NCBI RefSeq assembly: GCF_036370855.1
Contig: NC_088100.1
Coordinates: 40,930,254-40,994,253, forward strand
DNA: 64,000 bases
Direction: 5' to 3'
Source: Dromaius novaehollandiae
Taxonomy: Eukaryota > Chordata > Aves > Casuariiformes > Dromaiidae
The notes beneath the pieces are model-generated. The model made no database searches and was not told where the DNA came from. It saw only the letters and a program-made list of their open reading frames with translations. Both the position numbers and the translations under genes were made by a program. Of this stretch, positions 1-12,500 are shown one piece after another; the stretch's first letter is position 1; every line of letters begins with the position of its first letter.

Positions 1-1074
1 TCCCAGGCAGCTCTTAATGCTTGGATGCAATACAGAGTGGGAGCTTACTTTACACTTTCACATCATGCTCTGCCCAAGCAAATAAATCACTGAAATACAG
101 AGAGCACAAGAATTCAGGAAAACTCTAGAAGACAACCTACACTATTTGTTGGTTTAGTATCAAAACTTTGTCTCAGGATATGAAAGAGTGTACGCTTTCC
201 ATTACACGGTGCTAAAACCAGTTTTTACCTATGTCAATACACAAAAACAGTAGTTGAACTTTACCTGTCTGAAAACACAAGTATCTCCTCCTTTTTCTGA
301 AAGCATACATCTCGTCCATATAACTGATACTTTCCAACTTGAGCCTGTGCGCTAGTCTAAAACACTAAGCAGAAATGAGTGTAACAGTCCTCTTCTTACC
401 ACATGCACGTTAATTATCACACTTTTTCTGATGAAGTCAAAGCAGACTAAAAAGATATAGTATTTAATTTTTATTCACTTAGAGCAAATGAAGTTATTCC
501 ACTCAGTACAGATTACAATCGCTTTAATATTATCATATGAGAACAACATATTTTAGAAATAAAAATCAAACTATTGAAATGAATGAAAAATACCACATTA
601 TTTAAATTCTTCCTGCTGTTGAAACACTATTATATGATGCAAGAAACGCCATTATCAATTACTTCATGGTAATGCCCACAGTCAAAAGGAAAATTGTCAT
701 CTGAATGCTATGAGTAGCATAGGTTAAGGCCATTTCCATGAATATCTGGGCCTCTTTATTTTAGTTTTGAAACCAGAAACACTGAAGAGAGATAGACGTT
801 TCAATCCCTACTTACGACAGTTCCAAAACCTCGAGAGAACGGTCGTCATTTCAAAAACGTTTTAACCTACTAAAAATATTCAGATTACATGTCCTATGAA
901 AATAAGTACAATTTTGGAATTTTATTTGCGGAAGAATTGTTTATAGGAAGAGTCACAGTATCTCTCTGTAAGAGTACAAGGACAATGGAGTATCTAACAC
1001 CTGGGGTTTTTTGAATGTGATTTACTGTAACAACACACTGGAATAGCAAATATGTTCTATCCCTCACCCAAGGA

Positions 1075-1098
1075 TTTTTTTTTTGGGGGGGGGGGGGG
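1075..1098. repeat. Homopolymer junction T10-G14
   Basis: Ten T directly followed by fourteen G on the plus strand. It is low complexity and prone to length variation and sequencing error. The 95-codon minus-strand frame that crosses it is not credible as a gene. Confidence 0.95.
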
Positions 1099-1739
1099 AG
1101 TCTGGGGGCGAGGGTGGCAGACGGACAACCTGTGTGACAGGACTTTTTCCCTACAAGACTGAAAGCAAAGAAAGGCAACATGGTAGAAGATGTTCAAATG
1201 AGAGTCTCACAAACTAGTCACCTTGAGTCCCTGTCCTGGAGGATGCCTCAAGCAGGATGCAGTGGTCTTAATAGGCTAAATTGCTTTCATCGTTTAGGAG
1301 GCTCTGGTTCCAACCAATATAGGGAAGGTGATGCCTCGTCATGGTAGGAGTTAGCTAATACTGAATACATTTGCGAAAACATTTACAAGTATTGATTGAC
1401 CTATGCTAGCAACAACATTCAATAAATGAACAGTTAACACAGTACATAATACATCATAATTCTCATAAAGCTGTTCAGTGATTTTGATCAATATCATAAG
1501 GTCTTGTTAACGCTCAAGTAAGTGCTGAAACACTAAAATTGCAAAAAGGCAACTGCAGTTGTAGAAGTTACAAAGTAGTAAAAGCAGGAATTCCTTGTTT
1601 ATTAGCACTCTGTTGCTGGTATTTTACTTCCATCACTCATACTGTGGAAGTAATTCTTTGACTTGTATATTGAGAAATAATTTTATTATTTTTGCAAGTG
1701 TAGCCAGCTGACTTCCAGCCCTTTTCAATACGGCTGCTT

Positions 1740-2383
1740 AGGTACAGTGGACACCAAACTAAATATAAGCCAACAATGTGCTCCTGTCACTGAACAAGAG
1801 CCTCTGTATACAGGGCTACATTAGAGGAACATGGCCAGCAGATCAGAGTACTTATTAACTCCTCCTACTCAGCACTGGTTAGCTACCCCAGAGTCCTACA
1901 TCCATTCTTGAGACCCTGGTCCTAGAAGGGTGTAAAGAAATTGAAGAAGCTTCAGTGTAAAGCTACAAAGATGGTCAGGAGCCTAGAGGACAAGACCTGC
2001 AAGGAGAGGCAAGAGGATGCTAAGCAGTGATCTAATGCCAGTCTACAGGTTTCCGAAGGGCAATTAAAGACAGAGCCCATACTCTTCTCAGTAGTGCCAA
2101 ATGATGCAAAAGGCTATAGCTACAAACTGTTCCTGGAAAGGTTCACTTTGGATACCGGGGTGCAGAGGGAGGTGTTTGACTTCCTTCCTGGGTGGGTGGT
2201 GCAACACTGAACAGATTACCCAGAGGCTGTGCAATCCTTGTCACTGGAAGTTTTCAAGACTTGACTAAACGTCACAGTTAACCTTGTACAGTGTTGGCAA
2301 TAGTCCTGCTTCATGCAGAAAGTCAGATTAAATGACTACCAGAAGTTCCTTCCAACAGGCATTTCCATAATTTTATGATTTTT
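1740..2383 (+). mobile_element. CR1 LINE fragment, 3' end
   Basis: Diverged CR1 non-LTR retrotransposon, 5'-truncated. In order it shows remnants of the reverse-transcriptase 3' coding part (TAAGCCAACAATGTGCTCCT; ACTCAGCACTGG at about 1870; CTACAAAGATGGTCAGGAGC at about 1965), the segment around TTTTCAAGACTTGACTAAAC, a degenerate LTR-free 3' UTR, and the tail TTTCCATAATTTTATGATTT. There are many indels and no usable frame. It is oriented opposite to RNGTT. Borders are approximate. Confidence 0.8.
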
Positions 2384-3451
2384 GTATGCAATGCCTCAGA
2401 GTCTCTTAAAAGCAAAATATTTCTGTTTTGCAAAATACAAACTGGCAAATATGTCAAATGAACTGGTGCCTAGAATCCTATTACAATTTTTCTTACAGTA
2501 ATCAGTCATGATTGGGTGGGACTAGCTGCCCAAATACAGGCACCTAGTACCATCTGAGTACCACAGAATAGCTCAGATGCTCTCAGGATGGGGCAAATAT
2601 GACACAGAGCCTGCGTGAAACCTGCACTATTCTGTACTAGCAGTTGGATACAAGGCAGAGCATCCTATGACACCTAAAAATGATACCAGATGCAAATGTT
2701 TAGGTCAGTGAATTCCATCCTGTTGAGACAGATACATAATCAGTTACAATCAGAGAAAGAAGTTTCTTGCTATTCTGTATTTTGGTAATATATGAAGTTT
2801 CTTCTATTTTGAAATGCTAACATGAGGAAAACCACAGAAGTTAAATACAAGGATGTGTTTCAAACCAGATTTAATATCACTGAGTAATTTCAGCACATCA
2901 ATCTGATCAGGTTGTAGTCTGTTACAAGAAAACATCACCTCTGCAAAGAAAGTATAAGAACTGGCCTGCGAACACGAAACTATCAGCTCTCTAACCAACC
3001 AGACATACAAATTTGAACAAAGGACCACGGTATGAATAAAAGAAACTTAAGAAATTTTTAGTATTAGTTGGCCTCTGAAGAATCAACTAGGAGTTTTAAT
3101 TTAGTTTTTATATGACAAATTCTTCAGCTTAACAAATGCTTACTGTTACCTTGGATTATTTTAAGACCTAGTGAGTCTTGCCTGACAGATAGGCAAGGGC
3201 CATGGAGAAGAAGAGTACATACATTGAACAGTCAATCTACAGAACAGCTGCTAAAAAGAAACTGGACCACAAACTTCAGTAAATGTTGGGTACCCAGACA
3301 GCAACAACAACAAAAAATTCACCTTTGAAGTCAGTTTTGTTGTTAGACTATGCTTTGTCCATCGTACAACCAAATTTGCTTTCCTGAGAAAATACAGACC
3401 GTCTACCCTATTTGCCAGGCTTTTTTCTTTTTCCATTTAAAATAAACTTAC

Positions 3452-3553
3452 CGAGTGCCATCTGCTTTCCAGCTAACTTTGTATGGCTTCTGCTCTAAAA
3501 ATTTAATATTTTGCTTGTCCATGGAAACAGGCTGTGCTCCAGGGAATCCGGAC
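3452..3553 (-). CDS. RNGTT: RNGTT coding exon 8 (guanylyltransferase nucleophile)
   Basis: 102 nt, residues 268-302 with a split final Arg codon: [18 protein letters not shown], then [20 protein letters not shown] is motif I of the covalent nucleotidyltransferases; its lysine (297 here) forms the enzyme-GMP intermediate. The acceptor is CTTTTAG and the donor GTAAG. The next exon was searched for down to position 1 and not found. Confidence 0.96.
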
Positions 3554-6474
3554 CTAAAAGAAGAACCATGTTTATTTATGTTCTACAAAGGGTAGCCACA
3601 GAAGGCAATGCATTTTTTACATCAGACCTAGAGAAGTCACACTTTGTACTAGACTTGCTGCAAGGTTAACTTTCAATTAGAACATCTTCCCCAATAAGGT
3701 ATTTTGCAGGAGAATCCACATGCTTTTTGATAAGAACATAGTTATTTGTTCATGACAGAAACTGAATTACGTAGAACTTCAAAGTTGTATCTTTAGGGGA
3801 AGAGAGATTTGAACTCAAAACTGAACTATAAGCAACAGCAAGTTAGGAAAAACTATGAGCAACTCCCTGAGTCTTCCGTTTTAAAAAAGAAGTTTACAGT
3901 GTGAAACATTAAAAACAGTGTTTCCATTAACACCGGACACAATTTCAAGTTGGCTTTAACTATGTTAAAGAACTAAAAGTGAATACTATACCTCAAGACT
4001 GAAGTGTAATTGCAGTTGTATGAAAAAGTCTATTGCTTGGACAAACGCTAAATTTTACACAAATAACTGGACTAGACTACACTTGGAATTTGCATAGCAA
4101 CTATTCACACGAAAATATTTTGTTAATCTCAGTGTAGAAGCAATTTTAGAATCCTGTTTCTTAATTTCAACAGTTGATCATTCTATTACATAGGAGCACG
4201 TATGATCTTCATCTGTTTCACTACTGAGCATTTCTGAGGCTGCTCTTTTGTTTTTTGTAACAATCCACCTGCAAAATCAGAAACGTAACATGAACTTCTA
4301 GACAGTATAAATTAACAAATTCTAAATATTCTTCTCATACCCTTCCCATCCACAGAACTGCTGACATTTTTGCTGTATCCCTCCTAACTTTGGTTGCGTT
4401 GTCACCTGGGTCACACATCTAACTGTTACTCCTTCCAAGAAAATTGCACCCTAAATAAAAAAAGAGTATTAAAAAAAAATTAGTATTGAAGTCTTCATAA
4501 AAGCAGAGCAGAAAACAGCTGTGAACCTCTATGCTAAAAGTTAAAGTCAAAAAACTCCTTGAGATAGAGATTTTTTGTTCTGCATTTTAGAACACAACGT
4601 TGACATGTCAATTCAAGATTTAGGCTCTTTTACAATACGTGACCATCACTAGCAGTACTAGCTTAAAGATTTCTTCCAGTCTTCCTCAACACTACTTCTT
4701 CTCCAAATACCAAGATACCATCATCTCAGTTTTGCCATATTATGGCAAATTTATTTGTGAGCCATATTATGAACCTAGCCAGTGAAATGAGTTATTGGGG
4801 GGCTGGGAAGAGAGGTAAATGGTAATGGATAGGCACTATCTAGCTAATATTCTCAGTGAAGTTCCCATGTCAAACTACAGCATCAGTTTTGCGCATTAGA
4901 GATCAAATTAAAATCCTTAGTATACAAAAAATTATATAATAAAAATGTAATGTAAGGCATGTATATGTGGATGTGAATCTGAACTTAAACAGTATTGTAA
5001 GACAGGAGCAAATCACTGTACATTAAAGGGTATAAAACTCTCACATTTTTGTGATGCCATTTTTTAGTTATATCAAAAAGTATGGCCTCAAAACAAGCAA
5101 ACTGGAAGACAAGCACAAAACTGAATTCTGTGAAATATTAAATAATATTTTTTTAATATGACTACAAATACATAAAGAGTATTTTTAGACCAACAGTCCA
5201 ACACTTTCCCTGATTCATAGAAAATAAAAGCTTACCACCAACAGTAGAGATATAGCATATGAGACAAATTTAAGTTGGTAACGAATGAATTAAAGTCACT
5301 GGGAAACATCTATGGACACTACTTTCGTAACAGTAATCTCGGCAGATGAAAAAATTAAATCCTCTAAACCTCTTTGAGAAGCATGGTTTCAACGGAATAT
5401 GTTAGTTTTATCACACTTAGATGGTAATTCCAATACAAGAAGTTTAAATACTTCGATTTTACCTCCTCTTAGGTGATCTAGCACATTTTAAGTCTCAAAA
5501 CAAACTTAAACTGAAAGGAAAAAAATTAGAAAGATTGAATATACTCATGACAATGAATATGGCTTCCCCCATTTTGCACAGCACCACATTCCAGGAGTCT
5601 TAGCTGATCTAGCACAAACTCCTTAACAAAAGGAGTTGAGAACACAAAAAGCTGATTTCTAACAAAATTATTTGTGTAAGAATGTGCTGGCATAATTTCA
5701 TTCTCAGTCTAAACCAGGTTGCTGTAGTGGAGAAGTTATTCTGAATGCCATAGAAAAGCCTAAGGAGTGATCGATAAAAGAACTCTAAAAACAAAACTCA
5801 AACTAAAATAACGCATGTATTCCAGAAAATGTTTGATGGTGAATGAAATGAAAACAACTTCTGCACAACAGAACACAATAAAACCCGAAAGAACCAGAAA
5901 GTTCCATAATTAAAGACTTCTACAGAGGACCCCAAACCTACCAGACTTATTTCAACATTTCAAATAAATTCTCATTGCAGATTGAGAAGATCAAAGCATG
6001 AAATTATATTTACTTAGCCATGAATCCTGTAAATGAAGATAGAAATATTTCCTGCCTGTTCTGTAAAATGCTTGAAACTTGCCTTAGAAAAATCTAACTG
6101 CACTACTGATGAAATGAGCCTTCTTGCTCCCCTCCCCTTCCATACACTGTGGCACTCATCTGCTGTACTCTCAAGCCAGTTTAGGAACGAAGCTGGCAAA
6201 AAATGACAACATAAGTTAATAATTTTCTGCCAACTGAGTATCCTAAACTAGCTCATCTTGGCATGAGTCAGCACCAGCACCAGCCCAGGGGAAGCAGAAG
6301 GCACACAAGGTGGGCAAGGCAAGCTGCACCATACTTTCCACTAGCAGCCTGGAATTACTTACGCTTGCCCCAGTTGCATCACAGAATCACACTGTAAGAA
6401 CAGGACAGCCTCAAGCATTAAGCTATTTTGTGACCTTAGTTACCTTAAGCTCCACAGACTTTTGGCAAGCCCCC

Positions 6475-6515
<41 letters not shown>

Positions 6516-9500
6516 GTGGACACCAGCGGGAAGGAGGCAGACAGCTACACATGGTGAATTTTCAAGCACTGGTTAAGCGCACCACGGAATAAAGGAAGAT
6601 GGTTGCGACGCTGCTGAAAATAATGCCACAGTGTGCTCACCCTCAGGACTAAGATTAAAGCAAAAGGCAGGCAACAGGAAAGATTCCCCCCCAAAAAAAC
6701 ATGAAACCTGTGCCTGCCATTTGAGAGCATCTCTTCTGATTAAGACAGTTATGCAAATTCACAACTGGTTTTGGAGCCACTGATATCGGAGTGCACAGTA
6801 CAATCAAGTTTCCCAACAAACTGGAATCAGCTGCATGCTGCTTTCACACTCAATATAATTTTGTGCAGTTTAGAGAATTCTCCATATGGTGAGAAAGGAA
6901 AAAAAAGTTAGTGACTTATTCAAAATCACAAAAGTGTTAGCTTCTTAGAATGTTTAAAAAAAAAAAAAAAACAACCTAATTTGGTTCCAGTTACTTTGCT
7001 TACCAGCTGGTGTATTTTTTTTGGTTTTGTTTATTGTAAAAAGCTTTTAATTGTTTCTTGATTTTAAACACCTGACCAGACACAACAGGTTCTGCTGCCA
7101 AGACACCATGTGCTTGATGTACATAATTACATATACATATATATACATTATTGTGTTCTGAGGTTGAAGAGGGGTGAAATTTTGAAAGAATTAAGGAAAT
7201 AAGTACAGCTTATAATTGGGCAAACAAGCCCAGTTCCTTTTATCTTCTCACAAAGACTTCTCCATTCCCCTGACTAAGCAGCCTGGGAACCCCTCTGTGC
7301 AGCACTGTCAATGTGAAAGACATAGAGGACTGGGGCAGGGGAGAGCAAAGTGCTGAGGACCCAGGGTGAAGAAGAGGTTGTGCACTATTAAGACAGCAGA
7401 GACAGAACATTTCAGTTGACTACAGCAGGCTGAGACTATAACCAACTCAGTTATCCAGAGACTTGATCCAATATGAGGATTAGAAAATGCCATAGATGCA
7501 GACGGACCAGAAGAGGCCTGACCTTTCTTCCTGCAAAGCCTCAAGTATATTCACCAGCTAAGGCACAGCACTATGAAAACAAGGCGCACTCCCCAAAGCC
7601 AGCTCAGCAAAACTGTACTTTCAGACAGTATCAAAGTTTGCTCCAGTTCTGTCAAGAGCCACTTGGCACTCGGCTACCTCCATGCAGCAGTGGGAATAGC
7701 CCCAACCCTGCATGTCCCAGACCCTGCTGGCTCCCACCGGGCCTGGGTCGGGGAGAGCCATCTTCATCTCCTCAGAGAACTGCCTGAGTGCAAATATATT
7801 CAATGAGAGCCCTCCAGAGGGAAGAAACAGTTCAAAAAAGTATCAGAAAGAGAAAGAATGCGTAACTTCTAAAAGGGAGGAAGGGAGAGCCAGGGAGTTA
7901 AACTGACCAGCTTATATTTAACTCCTAGAAATAGAGGAACAAATCACAAAACCTGCTTCTGACTACATACAAGCAAAAAAGGATACAACAAATTCACACT
8001 CATTTTCACTCAAGAACAAACTATGTTCAGCTAATCAATTGTCTTCTGTGGTGAAACAGGCTTCAGAGCATGGCGAGAAGCAGAAAATATCACATCTTTT
8101 GGATACTGGCTTTTGATCTTGCCTTGCACAACATTCTCATAGGTGAACTCAGAAAACATGGGCTAGATGAAACTTCTACAAAACAGGAGAGCAGCCCATT
8201 TCCAAACCAGGTTCAGAGGGTTTATCAGTGTTTCACTAACAAACTGGAAGAAGATAGTGAGGAGGCTCTGCAGGGTCTGTTTTAGATGTAACAGAATTAA
8301 TTCCTTTTCCCTAACTTGGGTAATGGAATATTCTTAGTTTTGTGAAATGTGAATTTAAGAACAGGAATATAGACTGTGGTGGTAGCTTTGGAATTCAATG
8401 CTATCTTTAATTTTATGACTGAGCTGGAAAAAATAGGGTGCAATTCATTACAAACAAATGCAAAGTTCTACACTTAATAAAGAGTAAGCAATTGTACAAA
8501 TACGCAAGGGTTGACAACTGGAGAAAAAGAAACAAAGGCAGCAACAGACCAGAAGCTGAATTAGTGTCATTCTGTCTTGTAAAAGGCAATTATATTGAGA
8601 TATATAAACAGAAATATAGCTTTAAGACATGTGGAATATAGTTCCTCTCTATTAGCACTGGGATGGCCCTAATCAGAGGCTTATGTTCAATTAGGGGCAC
8701 CATAATCTCAAAAAACATAGGTCAACAAGACAGAATACAAAAATGACAAGAATAGTTAGAAGCCTAGAAATAGAGAATATAGGAAAAAGTGAACAAATTA
8801 ATATTTAACATGAAAGACAGAAGGCTGGAAGGAAACAAGACAGCAGTTTTCAAGTATATAAAATGCTACTGCAAAATAAGAGAATAATCTTTTTTCCATA
8901 TCCATCAAGACATGTCCACAGGCAGAAGAGTAAGTATAAGGGTTAAACTTCAGCAAGAAGAAGTAGGTTAGATATAGAGGAAAACAGAGTCACTAATATT
9001 TAGAATCAATGTACTTCAATAAACAGTAAATATTATCTTTGCTGATTATGTCAACTACAACAGTTAATGGTTTCCCTGGTCTTACAGATGACCACAGGAC
9101 ACTTGCCCTCACAACTGTGAAACCATTAACAGTAACAACCTCTTCCAGACTGAGATATAACCATTCATTTCAGAAACACTACATATTACACCCTATATTT
9201 CCTGTGAAATATGCAATTTACATGGGAATATAACAGATGGCACTCCTTACTAAACAGTAGATCTGGCTGACCCATGAAAAGTTTGAAAGTTCTGGCTCAG
9301 AACTGTAACTGTTTATCCTATTTACAAAATACTGAGATTTTTTTTTTTTTTTGATGAAATGAGATTCCAAGCATCAGCTAATAATGTTGCTGCAATGCTA
9401 CAATCATTTTTGGTGTGCACAAGTCAAAAAATGTTTGGATTTCTTCCACAGCATCAGAGACTAGAGTAGACTTCCTGTAACCTGTCAAGCACATTCAGGG

Positions 9501-12500
9501 AATGATGAAAGAAACTAGAATGGCATTATGTTCTAACTGTCCCAACAGTTTGTATACTGCAAAAAGAGAGGTTGTCAAGACTTCTTGCCATGAAAATACA
9601 GAAGTTTTAATGAAAGATTCTGCAGAAAAGTTTCTCATGTTCAAGACAGAATTTCTGAAACAGAGCACACGTTAACTTCACTTCATAGGCTATTTGGGCA
9701 GTTGCTCCTGTCTATTGATTACCCTAATGAGATGCCAGGGAAGTGTCTTTTCCTCTAGCCTAAAACCTTCCAAACCTCCCTCCCTGCAAAGATTTGGGTC
9801 CAAGGGAAAAGGTTCCAGAATATCAGTATCATCAGACAAATGTGTTTCAGTCAGTTCTACTTTAACACTGCATGACAACTCCAGGTGGTTAGAGGAGTCA
9901 TCAAATTAGAATGCTGAAAACATCGGCTGCAAAAAATAAAAATCAATTGCAATTCTGACAATTTAGCCCTTTAGACAAGGAGTAAAATAAGAGAATATCT
10001 AAGTAAGAGGTATTTACCTGATAATCGTTCTCCTTGTGGGTCGCATATTTACAAGGAATCACAAATAGACTGTATCCATCGCTACTCAGTTACAGAAGCA
10101 GTCCAATCTGTCAGCCAAGAATCATGGTAAAGAATTCGCCCCGTCCTTCCTCTTCGTGCCAAAGAACATTCCTCCAGAGCTGTAAAACCAAATTATACGA
10201 ATATGCATATTAACTAGATGAATCTTTCGTAAATTCTCTTACTCTTAATTATGTTTTGGTTATTAATATGCTTATTCGTATAATTTAGCTTCCAGCTTTC
10301 AAAGGACTACATTGGCAGGTAAGAAAAAGCCTGGGAAGCCTGTATCATGATTCCTGTTAGACAGATCAGATTTGTTCTATGCTTGAGGAAAGGAGGCCAT
10401 CACTGGACCCCACCTTCACACCTCATTTGCTAATGCATCAAAAGGCAAGTCAAAAATCAGTCTCGCAACTGCAGAAAAAATTTTAAAATATCAATGTTTT
10501 ACTGCAAGGCTAATGGATGTAACGGCCATTTCCCTGAAAATATTTTGACTATTTATGGATATTTACAGTTGTAGACAATCTTTTATTCCAGCTGATGAAC
10601 TATTTAAAAGTTTTCAGAGTACATCTTGCTTCTTTGAATCAGATTCTGTACTCTTTTCAGGCTAATTTCTTCCGTACTCCATCTGTAAACTGTAACAAAC
10701 AGCTGCAGTAACAACAAGCGCGTTTTTGCAGCATATGTCATGCGAGGATTTCCAAGTGTTTGCAAACAACACACCTCAGCACACAAGTAAAATAATTCAG
10801 AATTATGCAAAAAGAACTGAACATATTTTTGCACTTAGCAATATTCTCCCCTACTTTATTTACAGATACAAAAATGATGAGTTTGGAGAACTGAGCCATC
10901 AGTCTTCAGGACAATACAAGTACATTCTTCCTATTTGAGTATTAGTTCCACAACATAGAAAAAGCAGCTATAGTAACTTAATCATTATTTTGCAATAAAT
11001 TTGCATTATTATCACAATAACTTAAAGACTATGGCTGATCACTTATCTTTATATAATTTAAATAACTTTGAGCAAAGTTATTTGCTCAAAACTGTCTTGG
11101 GGTTTTTACATATTACTATTTCCTAATTAAGTTCTCAACCCTCTAAAAATTTTCAAAAGCAAGAATATTTATTGAAATGAGCACTGAATTTAAGACTACT
11201 CTGAATTTCATCCACATGGCTAAAAATACATAAATAAATAAGTGAAAACAATTTGTGTGTTCACCAAAATATTTTACCTCTAAAGATATAGTGTAAATTT
11301 AAGAAGTGCTTTATCATCTCAATTCAAGCTTAAAAAAAAGTTATATCAGAAAAATTTTAAGTCATTGTTAAAACTAGAACAGCTGAAGTATTGAACACTG
11401 AAGTTTAAGGTTCATATAAGAAACTTTGCACTTAATCTACCTGTTCTGCATGCTTAGAAACAATACTACCAGTTCCTCACGTGCAAGTGCACTGGCATTT
11501 ATACAGCATGTGTTATGTAGTAACGGGTGACTACGAGTTTATGAAATTCAGTTTTGCAATTAGTATTTTAAGTTTCAATCAAAATTACCAGTTTCAGGCG
11601 TTCTTTTCTCCTTTTGCCATAGGAAGAGCTTGATGACCCAGGTTCTGATTCTTGGCCTCCTGTTTTACCATTATCATCATCCTCCTCTTCATCTTCATCA
11701 AAGCACCATTCTGGTAGCTCAGGTGGTGATGGTGCATCATCTTCATCTCCATAACGACGAAATAATTCCTTCAGATAGTCACCTTTATAAATACCTGGTG
11801 GTCTAGCCTGAGCAAAAGTAGCCACAGCTGCCTCAACACTGTCAAAAAAAATTGGTAATTACTCTGGATGCTTATTTTCTGTTTTACTCATATTATGTCT
11901 TAACAAAAAGTAAAGTTATTTTGGTGTTAAGAATTCAGAAAAAAATATCCAATGACAATTGCAAAAACATTCATTATATTCAAAGTTAGGTCAACACGGC
12001 AACTGCTGTTCCTGCACAAGATTGTGCATAATTATGTAGGTACTGCTTATGTTCTGAGAAGTAACTGTAGTTTGCGCTTCTTTGACTCTATATTGTAGCT
12101 TACAGCTCTCTGCCAGATTCCTAGGTCATATTTTCATTAATGCTACAGAAAAGGAATGGGTGAAACATATGTAAGTACAGGGCTGAACGGACAGGGAGAA
12201 AGACCAAAGAAAAAGATGAATAAACTTCATAAGCAAAAACATAAGTGTTAAAATTCAAATATGGCTACATTTTTCCCCTAAGACCTATCTTCCTTTTCAG
12301 TAGTTTTGCCATCATGCTGAGAAAAAGCATCCAAATCCTTTGAACTAATGGCTCTTTCCAGAAGTTTCTCACAAAACCTGTAATTTGGAAACCTCTTCCC
12401 ATGCAGCTAACACTTAAAAAAAAAAAAAAAAAAAAGAAAAAGCTGCTAGTCATGCAGGTTTACAATTCAACTGGAAAGCCCTCCAAAATATATGGCAACG

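Larger units (their letters stand above)
1..3451 (-). other. RNGTT intron 8 (5' part)
   Basis: AT-rich intronic sequence running off the left edge. It holds a CR1 LINE fragment (1740-2383) and a homopolymer junction at 1075-1098. No further coding segment was recognised. Confidence 0.85.
4451..11588 (-). other. RNGTT intron 6
   Basis: 7.1 kb intron. It contains a C13-T29 tract (6470-6511), an old CR1-type LINE (8150-8990), a long inverted repeat (10190-10286) and overlapping hairpins (11060-11090). The section 7300-7900 is somewhat richer in G+C with several overlapping open frames, but no family is recognisable. Confidence 0.85.

Noticed and set aside
6470-7300. Processed pseudogene or SINE ending in the A29 tract on the minus strand
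   Set aside because: No source gene, tRNA-like head or target-site duplication could be recognised upstream of the tract.
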